A stretch of DNA of 64,000 nt from Cryptomeria japonica. Taxonomy: Eukaryota; Streptophyta; Pinopsida; Cupressales; Cupressaceae. The DNA is taken from NCBI RefSeq assembly GCF_030272615.1, contig NC_081412.1:478846157-478910156 (forward strand). The letters are read 5' to 3'. Of this stretch, positions 22,954 to 34,182 are shown one piece after another. A program made the translations under genes and the position numbers. The notes beneath the pieces were generated by a model. It made no database searches. It saw only the letters and a list, made by a program, of their open reading frames with translations, and was not told the DNA's origin. Each line of letters begins with the position of its first letter. The stretch's first letter is position 1.

Positions 22954-23960
22954 ATGATGAAGAAAGAAGGTCTAAAGTTTAATAGGGAAAACTATAGAAT
23001 ATGGAGTGATATAATGAAAGTCTATATTAAGATTTTGGGAAGTCAATATTGGGAACATGTTGGTACTCAATATGTTGCACCTAGTGGGACTATGTCTGAT
23101 GATCAAAAGAAAGAGCAGCAAGAAAATAATCAAGCATTGGAGGCCATTATCAGTTCTTTGTCTGATTCAGAATATGTTGATGTCCATGGTCTTGAGTCTG
23201 CTTATGAGGTGTGGAAGAAACTTGAGGAAATCTATAGCGGTGATGAGCATGTGAAGATTGCCAAAGAAGAGAGTCTGAGAGGTAAATTTGATGACATGTG
23301 GATGGCTGAAGGTGAGAATATACAACAATATGGTCAGAGGATCAAAGAGATACTTGGTGAGATCAAGAGTGTTGGTGGTAAAGTGGAGGATGCCATAGTG
23401 GTTAGTAATGTGTTGATAACCCTTCTACTAGTCTACGCTAACCGGGTTGCATCCATTCAGGAGCTAAAGTCTATTGATAAAACTAAGATAACTCTTGACT
23501 CCATCATTGGTAAGCTTATTGCATTTGAATTAAATGGTTATGATGGTAGTGTTTAGAAATCTGAATCTACATTTAGAGCTTCAGTTTCTAACCCTCCTAT
23601 GAGGAAAAGCAGAGATGTTAGTCACAGTTATGAATCTAGATCCAATAGAGAAGTTGATGATAAAGATAGTCTAATTGAGCTTGAAGCATTGTTGACCAAG
23701 CGGTTGCCCAAAGGTACTGGTAAGTACAGAGGCAAATTACCTTTAAAATGCTTTGCATGTAACAAGATTGGACACATTGCTGCTAATTGTCCTAATGGTG
23801 ACAATGAGCATAAGCGTGAGAAGTACAAGAAGTACAAAGGAAAAGGCAAAAGGGATTGTCTCATTGCAGTTGATGGTGGTATCACTAATGAGGAATCTAA
23901 GGGAGATGCTAATGAAGACATTGTCTTTGTAGCCATTAAAGAGGAGAAATTTGATCATAA
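22954..23960 (+). pseudogene. gag: Copia-2 gag with CCHC knuckle, one stop
   Basis: I chose ATG 22,954 (MMKKEGLKFNRENYRIW) as start; a non-ATG frame extends a little upstream. The UBN2-like gag core spans YEVWKKLEEIYSGDEHV and GENIQQYGQRIKEI. An in-frame TAG at 23,554 interrupts it where CAG would fit. The zinc knuckle is CFACNKIGHIAANC (about 23,750-23,791), followed by a Lys-rich stretch. The frame continues without shift into protease, so gag and pol formed one polyprotein. Confidence 0.88.
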
Positions 23961-25395
23961 GTCATTAATTTCTCGCATGGATAATTTTGATGATTGGATC
24001 ATAGATAGTGGTTGTTAACACCACATGATTGGTGACCGAAGTAAATTTCTTATATTGAAGGAATTTGATGGAGGAGTTGTGAGATTTGCAAATGACTCAC
24101 CCTACATGGTAAAAGGAAAGGGAACCATTTCTCTTAATGGAAAAAGTAGTGCAGATGATGTTTACTGGGTTGAAGGATTAAAGCACAATCTTTTAAGTAT
24201 AGCTCAACTCAATGACAGAGATTATCCATTGGAATTTAAGAATGGAATGTGCAAAATCTATGGGAGCAAAGGTGAACTATTTGGAACTGGCAAGCAGGCA
24301 AAAGGTAACCCATTTCACCTAAATCCTAAGGTCAACAACTATTTAATTGATAAAGTAGATGATAGTTGTCTTTGGCATCGGAAATTTTGTCATATAAACT
24401 TTGATAAAATTGTTAAGGTCACTAAGTCCAAGTCGGTAAGAGGTTTGCCTCAGTTGGACAAACCGGTGAATGCTCTATGTAAGAAATGTCAGTTAGGAAA
24501 GATGACATCCTCAAATTTTAAGAGAAAATCCTTCTCAGTAGAACATTTGTTAGATTTGGTTCATACAGACCTCTGTGGACCAATAAGGACTAAAAGTATT
24601 CAAGGTGACAGATATTTTATGATCTTCACTTATGATTGCTCAAGAATGATGCGGGTCACATTTTTGAAGGACAAAACAGAAGCCTTTAGTAAGTTCAAGG
24701 CATTCAGGGCCTTAGCTGAAAAGGAAAGTGGTAAGAAGATAAAGTGTCTGAGGACTGATCAAGGTGGTGAATTTACATCAGAGGAATTCACTAGATATTG
24801 TGAAGACGATGGAATAAAGAGGCAGCTTTCTGCATCGCGGACACCACAACAGAATGGTATTGCAAAGAGAAACAACTGGTCAGTTGTTGAAGCTGATAGA
24901 ACGATGCTTATACAAGGAGGACTAGCAAAAACTTTCTAGATAGAAGCTTTCAGCACAGTTGTCTACACTATGAACCGGATATTGGTAAAAAGAGGTAAGG
25001 ATAAAAATCCTTACAAATACTGGTATGGTAGATCACCTAATGTCAGTTATTTTAAGATTTTTGGTAGTAAATGTTTTATCAAAAGAGCTGACTATGTCAG
25101 TAAGTTTGAGGCTAAAAGTGATGAAGGCATATTTCTTAGTTACTCCACCAAGAGTAAGGCCTACAAATGTTACAACAACCGGACACAGAGAATCATTGAA
25201 AGTGTTGATGTTCAAGTGGATGAGTATCCTGAAGTCTCAGGAGAAACCAGTGAGGATAAAAAGGATGAAGAACCTTGCATTTTGATTTTGGAACCAGAAC
25301 CGGTGAAGCCAGAAGCTGGTGAAGTGAATGTTGTTGTATCAGTTCAATTAGAATGGATAGATTCAGAAGAAGAGGATGATAGTGAAGAAGACTAA
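23961..25395 (+). pseudogene. pol: Copia-2 protease and integrase, broken and active-site mutated
   Basis: Protease is recognised by WIIDSGC directly followed by a TAA (24,016) and HHMIGD. GAG-pre-integrase shows LWHRKFCH and CKKCQ. The integrase core keeps D in HTDLCGP and D in RTDQGGEF, but the catalytic glutamate is replaced by lysine: GIAKRNN, where relatives have GIAERRN. A TAG at 24,937 and a TAA at 25,393 follow. The tail has GSKCFIKRAD and an acidic Glu/Asp stretch. With the E-to-K change this integrase would be inactive even without the stops. Confidence 0.9.
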
Positions 25396-27066
25396 CCTAA
25401 AGATAATGATCATGCCATTTCAAGGTATGTGAGACTCAATCATAATCCTACCCAAATTATTGGAGATAAAGATGCCGGAATATTAACCAGAAGAAGAATT
25501 AGAGAGAATTATTGCATGATCTCTACTATTAAGCCCAGAACTGCTAAGGAAGCATTTGGAGATGATCATTGGATTAAAGCTATGGAGGAGGAGCTTGACC
25601 AGATTGAGAAGAACAATACATGGACCCTAGTATCGAGATTGGTGAATTAAAATGTGATAGGTACTAAATGGGTATTCAGGAACAAACTGAATGAAGATGG
25701 AGTAGTATTCAGAAACAAACCTAGATTGGTATGCAAAGGTTATGCATAGGAAGAAGGAGAAGACTATGGTGAGACATTTGCACCAGTTGCTAGATTGGAA
25801 GGTGTTAGGACTCTACTTGCATTTGCAGCATATAAGGGATTCAAAGTATATCAAATGGATGTGAAGTTGACATTTCTAAATGGGATACTGGAAGAAGAAG
25901 TATACATTGAGCAGCTAGATGGTTATGCTTTGACTAATGCAAAGGATATTGTGTGTAAACTGCACAAGGCACTATATGGTTTGAAGTAAGCACCGAGAGT
26001 ATGGTATGAAAGGCTACATTCACATCTGATAAAAATAGGTTTTCAGAGAACTAGTGAAGACAACAATATATATCTCAAATATGAAGAAGATAAGATACTG
26101 GTGAGTGAAGTGTTTGTGGATGAAATCATATTTGGAGGCAACGATGACATGAGTGATGACTTTGCAAATTAGATGAAAAGTGAATTTGAAATGTCTCTAG
26201 TAGGTGATATAAAATTCTTCATAGGTTTGCAAATTTAGCAGATGAAGAGTGGTATTTTTATCACACAGTCTAAATATGTGAAAGAGGTATTGAAGACATT
26301 TGGAATGAGTGACTATAAACCAGTTGGGACACCAATGCTTACAGGTTGTAGACTATCTAAGGAGGATGAAGTCGCATTTGTTGATGAAAAAGAGTACAAG
26401 TCAATGATAGGGAAATTGCATTATGTTGTTCACAGCAAACCGAATATTGCTCATGCAGTTGGTTTAGTTGCCAGATTTCAAAAGAATCCAAAGGAGACAC
26501 GATTGATAGAAGCCAAGAGGATATTCAGATATTTGAAAGGTATTATTGACTATGGATTAAGGTATCCATATGCAGGTAACTTTGATTTGAAGGTTTATAT
26601 GGATGCAGATTGGGCAGGTAATTTTCATGATAGGAAGAGCACAATCGGTGTTGCATTCTTTCTTGGAGGAAGACTTGTATCATGGAGCAGCAAGAAGAAG
26701 AGTTGTATATCACAGTCCACTACTGAAGTTGAGTATGTTGTAGCGTATATGAATTGTACCCAGGCAATCTAGATGAAACACATTCTAGAAGGATTCAAGT
26801 TGAGGATTACAGATCCAGTAAAGATTTTATGTGACAACACCAGTGCAATAAATATTTTAAAGAACCCAGTGTTGCATGCTAGAACCAAGCATATTGAGCT
26901 GAAATATCATTTCTTGAGAGAGAAAGTGCAGAGTAAAGATGTGTTATTGGAGCATGTATCTACCAAGGAGAAACTAGCAGATATCTTTACTAAACCTCTG
27001 CCTAAAACTACTTTTGAGTATCTTAGAGGTCGGCTAGGGGTTGTGCCCCTACATGAGGTCAATTGA
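25396..27066 (+). pseudogene. pol: Copia-2 reverse transcriptase and RNase H, broken
   Basis: The RT blocks are [30 protein letters not shown] followed by a stop, and a catalytic box reading FVDE near 26,113-26,124 instead of FVDD. RNase H shows DADWAGN, STTEVEY (canonical STTEAEY), CDNTSAIN and ADIFTKPLP. Stops lie at 25,648, 25,747, 25,987, 26,170, 26,236 and 26,770; the natural end is TGA 27,064-27,066. There is no frameshift anywhere. Loss of the second catalytic acid to Glu would impair RT. Confidence 0.92.
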
Positions 27067-27410
27067 GCATGATGTGGAATACATCAATCCCAGAGCTAAT
27101 TGAAGAATCTTGAAGTAGAATTGGTGTAGAGTGGAGTTATTCCACAGGGGGAGCATCAAGTTGTAGATTGTTGATGCAAGACAGTGAAGTATGACACTGC
27201 ATGTTTTACTTTCACTTTGGCATTGTTGTCAAAGGGGGAGAAGAACTATATGATTAATAGAGAGAAGATCTATATCCAGTTACCAGCTGAAGACATGGAG
27301 ACTCAGTTGAAGGAGAATACATGGTAAAATGTAAACCAGGATTCCTATTCACAATCATAGAAATCAACGGTATTGATACTTGTATTGTCATCAATGCCAA
27401 AGGGGAAGAT
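27067..27410 (+). other. Copia-2 3' untranslated region and PPT
   Basis: Non-coding, with GGGGGAG tracts near 27,146 and 27,233. The terminal AAAGGGGAAGAT abuts the 3' LTR. The last tract is the PPT by position. Confidence 0.8.
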
Positions 27411-28762
27411 TGTTGGCATTTGCATGTAGATTGCATTGATGAACTATTATGTTGTCATTGATGTCAATTATAACTGGTAATGATGTTGTAATAATGTTTG
27501 TTTGCAACTGGTAAGTGAGCTTGTGAAGGAAATTGGTATTACTAGAGAAGAAGTGAGATCAACCAATAAACCCTACCTGTTGATGTGCTAAACCCTAATC
27601 GATGGAGCTTGGTGAATTGGTTGTATTGGTTTATGATCAAATGATGAGCGGCAACAATTATGCCACATATGCATGTTGAATGAGATAAAGTTTTAAATGG
27701 TTTTTGGCATGTAGAGATAACGGTTATCTTGGGAATGAGAAAATTAATTGCATGTAATGGAAACTGCGTGAAGAGTTACAGGGATCGATGAAGCAGTGAT
27801 CAAGGAGCGGTCAAGGTTGTCTTGAATGATGTGCAATGATTACTATGTAATCTAACGGTCATACTTGAACCGATTTGTTTGTAATCTCTATGAGATCTTA
27901 CTTTTATGATGTTTTACCGACCTATTGTTTTGCTTATAAGGTCGATGTGATTGGTTGTCAAACAAGGAGATGTATGTGCAGTATGTATAAGGGCAGATAT
28001 GAGCATGAAAAGGATCTGATCAAGCAAAGTGGTGTTATTCACCAGATCAGCAAACCCATGTTGTTCTATAACAATTACAATAGTCAAATCCCTTAACCGA
28101 GTAAGCTCTAACAAGCATAGTGTTATCTAAATCCTCTAACCAGGTGAACCATTATCTTGGATTTCAAATCCTCTATCAAGGTTACTCCTAACAGGGTATT
28201 GCTTCTAATAAGGCATTATAGTCAATCCCTTAACCGGGTGGTCCCTAATAGGATTTGTTCTTAACGTGACTAATTCTAAAGCTTTAACAGGCTTGGCTCC
28301 TAATAGGGTGAACTTCAGAAGAGTTTAGAATACTTGTGGGTATTCATCCCCACCATGGTTTTTCCCATTTGGGTTTCCACGTTAAAATCATTGTGTCAAG
28401 TGGTGAATATTTTTGTGGTTATGTTTGCTATGGTTAATTTTCTTAACTACTAAATCCACTTAGATATGATATGATGACCGGCAGCAATCTGAAATGTGCT
28501 TTTAAAGTATTTGGATGTTTTGGTTAAAAGGTTTTAAGAGTTTCAGAGTTATTTTACTGTTATTCTATTATGACAGTCAACCGGTATACTTGATAGTGAT
28601 ATTGCAATTTGTAGTTCAGTGTTTGAACCAGTCAGTTCTGAGTTTGACTTGAGAGGTTGTTTTTTGAGTTTGGTGAAAGTCTAGTTACTTTTCTATCTAC
28701 CGATTCACCCCCCCCCCCCTCTCAGTAGTTGACCGGATCCTTATTGATTTATCATAAAATCA
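27411..28762 (+). repeat. 3' LTR of Copia-2
   Basis: It begins TGTTGGCATTTG and ends TAAAATCA. It retains the GATTCA plus long C tract and CTCTCAG (about 28,701-28,723), missing from the 5' LTR. The target duplication ATGTT follows. Confidence 0.93.
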
Positions 28763-29557
28763 ATGTTCATCCTTTTGGTTGGTGGAAGATGTTCCTTGCT
28801 TTGTAGTGACCTGCTCATTCCCTAAGCATGTTGTATCTTCATTTTATTCCCCTAACAAATCAGACCATGAGATTGGATCCCACTCATACTCATGTGAGTT
28901 TGTTTCAGAATCACTCTCTAAGATTATGCCACTATATCTGACGAGGATGATATATGGTGAGAAAAGTTGACTAACAATTGATACAAGTTTTGTCGCTTGT
29001 TCTAATTCAGGTTTTGTACTGGCTTGCACTCTTTGGATCTATTCATAGGTAGTCTCTTCCTTTTGAATGGTGATTTTTTATTGTCATTATTATTGATTAG
29101 TGACTACTTCCACCCTTCGAATTGTCAATTCCTCTTGTTTTCTTTTGTTTTCTTCTTCTTGTTTTCTAGAAAATGTTTCCTCTCTTTGGATTTCCAATTC
29201 CTCTTGTCTTCTGTCATTTTCCTCTTTTCATTGTCTAGAAAGTGTTTCTTCTTTTGGAATAACTTGTCCATACCCTAAGCCTGATTTGTCTTTAGCCCTT
29301 TGAGATTTAGGTTGTATGGGTTCTAGAAGGCCTTCCTTTATTTTTCCCATAAGACCCGTTCTAGTGTATCCCATTTTTTGTAGGATGCTAAATCCTTTTC
29401 CATATTTTTTTGTGGGTATACTGATATTATTGATTTTTTGTTGAACTTTTTTTTTTATATAGTCTGAAGAGAGGAAAACAGATTTGAAGGTCAAATGATC
29501 AAAACATAACAAAATAAACATGCAGAATGCTAAAATATCATTAAAAGACCATTTCAC
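28763..29557 (-). pseudogene. Gypsy-D G-patch and Gln/Glu-rich linker, broken
   Basis: Minus-strand reading from about 29,440 gives a G-patch-like segment (YGKGFSILQKMGYTRTGLMGK ending in SGLGYG). A similar domain (IVEKMGYKGHGLG) lies between protease and RT in Gypsy-A. Next is a repetitive charged stretch rich in RRQEELEI, KQEEENKRKQEEL and similar words (about 29,280-29,095), likely coiled coil, interrupted by stops. After the Copia-2 insertion the reading resumes leftward at 21,517 with another KKQEEQNKRRQEE copy. G-patch domains bind RNA helicases or RNA in host proteins; their role in gypsy elements is not settled. Confidence 0.7.
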
Positions 29558-29559
29558 CT

Positions 29560-30575
29560 TGCTATTTTACCTTCTCCTTCGGATTGAGCTTGATGAAGTG
29601 AAGGCGCCCCTTGATAATGGTCCACTTGATGTGCTCCCTTGATTGCTAGATGTGGATGGTTCTCCAATGTTGTGCACAAATGGAATAGATTTGAAAAATG
29701 ATAAGGATGAGATGATCAAGTTGCCAAGATGATTTCTTGGGCTCAAAAGGGTAGCATAAGCTTACTGGATTTCAAGATGTTTTGAATGAAGGGATGGAGC
29801 CCTATTTTATAGGAAGAGGAGAGGAAAATGAATGGCTAGGATGAATTCGAGATGAAGGACTAAGATTTACTTGTGAGCTCACACAAGCTCCAAGAGAGGG
29901 TGTGGAGACCAAGAAATATGCCTTAAAGGCATTTCGTATCTCCACACTCCACAAGATGCATTGGAGGAATTAAAAATTCTCCAAAAAAGGATATCATGGG
30001 GATTGGAGGAATAAAAAAAGAATTAAAAAATCCTTGGGAGAGGGGATGCCTAGAGGAATGTGTGATTTCGAAAATCTTACATTCACCTAGGAAAAGAGCA
30101 TTTAAAGCTAGTGGCTGGATGAAAAGGACAAAGAGTTGACTTTGTGGCTAATCATGATGATTAACCAATAACGACTCATCAGGAGGGGGATTAGAGGAAA
30201 TGTTAGGTGGGATTAATATTTGTAGGAGAATTTGACTAGGAGAGAGAATGAGAGGAGGGAATAAAAAATTAGAAGAATAATGTTAAGTGAGTTTAGGGAG
30301 TTTCTAGAAGAATGAATTAAGAAGATGATTTGTAGGAATCATGTAGGTTAACTAATTAATTGAAATTAATTAGCTAAGAGGAAGATTTGTGAGGATTTGA
30401 TTTTTTTAGAAGAATAAAGAAAGGGATTGATTTATTAAATAAATAAATCATATGCTATAGTGACAATATTAATTATATTTAATTAATATTGAGAGGAATT
30501 TGAATTAACATAATTAATTAATTAATTATGCAAGGAATTAAAAATAATTAAAATAATTATTTTTAAGTGTCTACA
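29560..30575 (-). repeat. 3' LTR of Gypsy-A
   Basis: The minus-strand LTR starts TGTAGACACTT at 30,575 directly after the PPT. A TATA box (TATAAAATAGG on the minus strand) lies at 29,811-29,821, suggesting transcription starts just left of it. The AT-rich first part matches the style of the LTR ends at 472 and 47,179. The left end is not precise: coding homology of Gypsy-D begins at about 29,557, and I could not find a matching 5' LTR. Confidence 0.6.
29811..29821 (-). promoter_or_regulatory. TATA box of the Gypsy-A LTR
   Basis: Minus-strand TATAAAATAGG sits about 760 bases into the LTR, where a retrotransposon promoter is expected. The LTR at 46,440-47,179 has TATAAATTCA at the matching relative position (46,601-46,610), again followed by GGCTC. 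Confidence 0.55.
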
Positions 30576-30590
30576 TTTTGCCCCTCTTTG
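30576..30590 (-). promoter_or_regulatory. Polypurine tract of Gypsy-A
   Basis: Minus-strand CAAAGAGGGGCAAAA is adjacent to the LTR start, the same as in Gypsy-E and Gypsy-B. Confidence 0.75.
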
Positions 30591-30695
30591 AAGCGAGGTG
30601 TGATGACACATTCATTCAAAGAATAATCTTGTTTTGATGTTGATATTGGTTTGATAGGATGCCCGACTCTTGATTGATAGATTATGGTATGGTGA

Positions 30696-30710
30696 TGCCC
30701 CCTCGGGAGA
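30696..30710. other. Conserved gypsy motif (Gypsy-A copy)
   Basis: TGCCCCCTCGGGAGA, identical to 47,839-47,853 in Gypsy-B and one base off the Gypsy-E copy at 7719. CCC-TC-GGG can form a small hairpin. Other ATGCCC words lie nearby (30,659). Function unknown. Confidence 0.65.
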
Positions 30711-30796
30711 TCAATTGAGGTATTTGATCTTTGGAGTTTTGCGAAATTGATATCCCGATAGATTTGATTTGATTTGATTGATAAGATCTAGATTCA

Positions 30797-31375
30797 ATCT
30801 GGTTTCAAGAAGAATTCATCCTGTATAAGACAAAGATGATCAAAGTGTCTGGTTTCAGGAAGGATTCATCCTATATAAGACATGATTGATCACAATATCT
30901 AGTTTCAGGAAGGATTCATCATGTATAAGACATGATCAGAGTGTCTGGTTTTAGGAAGGATACATCCTGTATAAGACATGACTGAGCACAACGTCTGGTT
31001 TAAGGAAGGATTCATCCTGTATAAGACATGATCAGATCACAATGTCTAGTTTCAGGAAGGATTCATCCTGTATAAGACATGATTGATCACAATGTCTAGT
31101 TTCAGGAAGGATTCATCCTGTATAAGACATGATCGGAGTGTCTGGTTTCAGGAAGGATATATCCTGTATAAGACATGACTAATCACAACATCTAGTTTCA
31201 GGAAGGATTCATCTTGTATAAGACATGATCAGATCACAACGTCTGGTTTCAGGAAGGATTCATCCTGTATAAGACATGATCAAATCACAACATCTGGTTT
31301 CAGGAAGGATTCATCCTGTATAACACATGATCAAAGCATTTGGTTTCAGGAAGGATACATCCTGTATAAGACATG
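30797..31375. repeat. Twelve ~42-51-bp tandem repeats (GGTTTCAGGAAGGATTCATCC)
   Basis: Twelve consecutive units share a core GGTTTCAGGAAGGAT, then TCATCCTGTATAAGACATGA, with a variable spacer (GATCACAACGT-like) that changes unit length. GGATtcATCC inside the core is an inverted repeat. Single diverged copies occur in Gypsy-B at about 51,965-52,020 and at its leader (55,426-55,448 joined to 63,869). In Gypsy-A the array sits between the PPT region and the integrase end, where Gypsy-E and Gypsy-B carry the PMD gene. Confidence 0.9.
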
Positions 31376-32438
31376 AATCAGAATCAGAATTGATTGTGAG
31401 GAAAAAAAATATATAGAGGAAGAAAAATTAGGGTGGAAGGGATAAATGAGGAAGATATATGAAGTAGTCGTGAGGTATTTGGAAAGAAGAATAAGAGATG
31501 TGAGACCATGGAGGAAAATGGGGGCAATTGAGAACTCCATGGGATTATTGAGTTTAGGATTTGATGGAATGATGGTGAGATTTTGTGCACAACAAATGTG
31601 GAGAGCCAACCTAGTTTGATGTTGCCCTGAGTGACTTGCACCACTGATTATAGAAATCAGGATGCCATGAGAAACCCAGGGCGTGGACTAACTCTGTAGA
31701 CAAATAAGAATTTCTTGCACATAACAATGCAAGTGTTAAGAAACACTAATATAAAATTCTGGGTTCGTGCAAGGAAACCCTCAAACACACCGATACATCT
31801 TGTACACGAGAAGGTAAGTGTTGATAAACACTAGTACCAGGTCGCCGATTTATACAAGAAGGATCCAAAACATGCCATACTATGAAATATGCCCTAGTAT
31901 GCACCTATCATAACATACCTGGATATGGAAGAACCCAGGTAGTCGTAAATAGTGGCAGTCGTAGGGAAAAAGATGCAAGCCTATATGAAAAAGATCTAAC
32001 AAAATCTAACAAGTCTCTTCCTTGCGACCACATGATACCTCTTGCCAAGAGTAAAACTAGGATGGACTTGGGATTTTTTCTCAAGACTTCTTGAAGCTTA
32101 TACACAAAGGCATAAAATCTTAGTTTCAATGGGACATTCTTTGTTCATGACTCAGGTGAAGACTCATCATCATACACATGTTTTATTGGGAGGCGGAAAA
32201 GAAGGAATGTTGCGCATGGGTGGGCTAGATGGCAGATGATGTAGTATCAACATGATAGACAGTGGATCCGGTTATTTACCTTGGCGTCTACACAAAGGTT
32301 TTCACCAAGGTACTTTTCCATAGCACCACCAAGTGGTTTTCACTAATGGATGAATTGTTTTTCTTTCTTTTTCTGATTTTTTTTAATTTTTTTCATGATT
32401 TTTTATTTTTTTTTGGACCATTTAAGACTTTCTAAGGA
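31376..32438. other. Gypsy-A non-coding spacer between repeats and integrase
   Basis: No supported ORF on either strand. It ends in a T-rich low-complexity stretch (32,345-32,415) next to the integrase stop. A similar T-rich stretch lies at 52,130-52,235 in Gypsy-B. A short inverted repeat TACCTGG...CCAGGTA spans about 31,916-31,941. Confidence 0.5.
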
Positions 32439-34164
32439 CTAAGCATAAAATCTTTTGAGGTGCATGATATTCATTGGATCATCCAAAGGATCACCTTTAG
32501 GAGTAGCCAACTGATAAGCTCCTGATCCATATTTCGCTGTGATTACATATGGTCCAAGCCAATTAGGCTCGAACTTGCCTTTCTTTTCTCTTTCTTGTAG
32601 ATTTTTCTGATTCTCCATGAGGACAAGATCACCAACTTGGAATTCTCGAGTTCTGACTTTTTTTATGATAAATCATGCGTAGACGATTTTGATATACCCG
32701 GAGATGATTCAAGGCCTTGAGGCGCCTTTCATCTAACAATTCTAGCTCTTGTAAGCGGGCAATTATGTATTCTTCCTCTGGTAGGATGGCTTCGGAACCA
32801 AATACTAGGGAATAAGGAGTGGCACCTGTGGGGGTGCAAATGGAGGTGCGGTAGGCCCACAATGCAGGATGGATTTGGAGGTGCCAATCACGGCCCGCTT
32901 CATTGATTGTCTTTTTGAGGATTTTTATTAGGGTTTTATTAGAAGCCTCAGCTTGGCCATTGCCTTGGGGGTAATATGGAGTGGAGAAGCAGTGTTGGAT
33001 GTTGAATTTTTGGTAGAGTTCTTTGACATCATGGTTCTTAAATTGTTTACCATTATCTATGATGATAATTTTTGGGATGCCATATCGACAGGTTAGGTAG
33101 TTCATGATGAATTTGGATATTTGCTTGTCGGTGGTGAAAGTAAGAGGGATAGCCTCTACCCACTTGGTGAAGTATCCGGTGGTGGTGATAATGAATTTAT
33201 GTCCGTTGGAAGATGAAGGGTGGATTTTCCCAATGAGATCGAGCCCCCACTGTGAGAAGGGCCATGGTGTAATGAATGGCTACAATTCTTGTGACGGTGC
33301 ATGAATCTTGTCGCCATGCTGCTGGCAAGGGATGCATTTCTTCACATAATTGTATGCATCTTCTTCCATTTTAGGCCAATAGTATCCTATTCTCAAAAAA
33401 AAATTAGCCAACGTGAGTCCACTTGAGTGTGCCCCACGGATACCCTCATGTACTTCGCATAATGCCCATTCTGCTTCTTGTTTATCTAAACACCTTAGGA
33501 GGGAACCATCAAAATGCCTTCTGAACAAGGTGTCTGCAAGGATGGTGTAACGGGCACATCGGCGGATGACAGTTTGCTGTTGGGTTTTGGTGAGGTGTGG
33601 GGGAATGGTGTTGTCTTTGAGGAAAGCGAAGGTTTCTTGGTACCAAGGGGACTCGGGACCAATGAGAACACACACCATTTCAGACTCTGGTAGGTCGTAT
33701 GCCGGTATAAACAATTGCTCGACCAAGAACTCACACTTCTGACTGTGTGCTGGCATTTGAAGGAGGGAGCCAATGGTGGCCATTGCATCTGCAGCCTTGT
33801 TGTTTGTTCGTGGGATTTGGTCAAACTTGATTTCCGTGAAATATTGCTTAAGATCTTCAACCATGGTATGGTAGGGAAGGAGTTTATCATATTTTGTCTG
33901 GTATTCATCATTGACTTGTTTTATGATGAGTTGGGAATCGCCATAGACTTGTAATTCCTTTATTTTCCAGTGGATAGCCAAGCGTAAACCTATGATGAAG
34001 GCTTCGTATTCTGCTATGTTATTGGTACATGCAAAGGCTATCGTGTATGATTTGGGGATGCCATCTCCTTGAGGTGTGACCAATAATATTCCTGCCCCCG
34101 ATCCATTTTGAGTGTAGGAGCCATCAAAATACAATTTCCATGTGGAGGATGTGGTAACAGTCAT
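32439..34164 (-). pseudogene. pol: Gypsy-A second (archaeal-type) RNase H and integrase
   Basis: The minus strand from 34,164 opens with an RNase H of the type duplicated in the Tat lineage: YFDGSYTQNGSGAG, AEYEAFIIGL, VYGDSQLI and NNKAADAMA supply the D-E-D-D residues. Integrase follows with its HHCC zinc finger (VHEGIRGAH, CIPCQQH; about 33,453-33,310). The catalytic core keeps all three residues: WGLDLIG, IIDNGKQF and GQAEASN. The C-terminal tail (PNWLGPYVI, NIMHLKRFYA) ends at 32,439. Breaks are a TAG at 33,280 and a frameshift near 32,650 in a run of A. Two RNase H domains place the element in the Tat/Ogre-like group. Confidence 0.93.
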
Positions 34165-34182
34165 AATGAACTCATCTGGTAA

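Larger units (their letters stand above)
21518..28762 (+). mobile_element. Copia-2: complete Ty1/copia element with an indel-free frame
   Basis: LTRs lie at 21,518-22,883 and 27,411-28,762, the primer-binding site at 22,886-22,897, and the PPT at 27,399-27,410. Target-site duplications ATGTT are at 21,513-21,517 and 28,763-28,767. The whole gag-pol region (22,945-27,066) stays in a single frame and is broken only by ten stop codons. The element is inserted in the protease-RT linker of Gypsy-D, in the opposite orientation. The family is close to Copia-3 by protein but has distinct LTRs. Confidence 0.95.

Noticed and set aside
30797-31375. Possible CRISPR-like array of 48-bp units
   Set aside because: The spacers are also near-identical and vary only by small indels, and the context is a plant gypsy element.
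31346-31644. Hydrophobic Leu/Phe/Ser-rich minus-strand ORFs
   Set aside because: They are readings through A/G-rich sequence and the edge of the tandem repeats, with no counterpart in Gypsy-B.
31916-31941. Hairpin TACCTGG...CCAGGTA as terminator or miRNA precursor
   Set aside because: A 7-bp stem is too short, and no conserved partner is seen in Gypsy-B.
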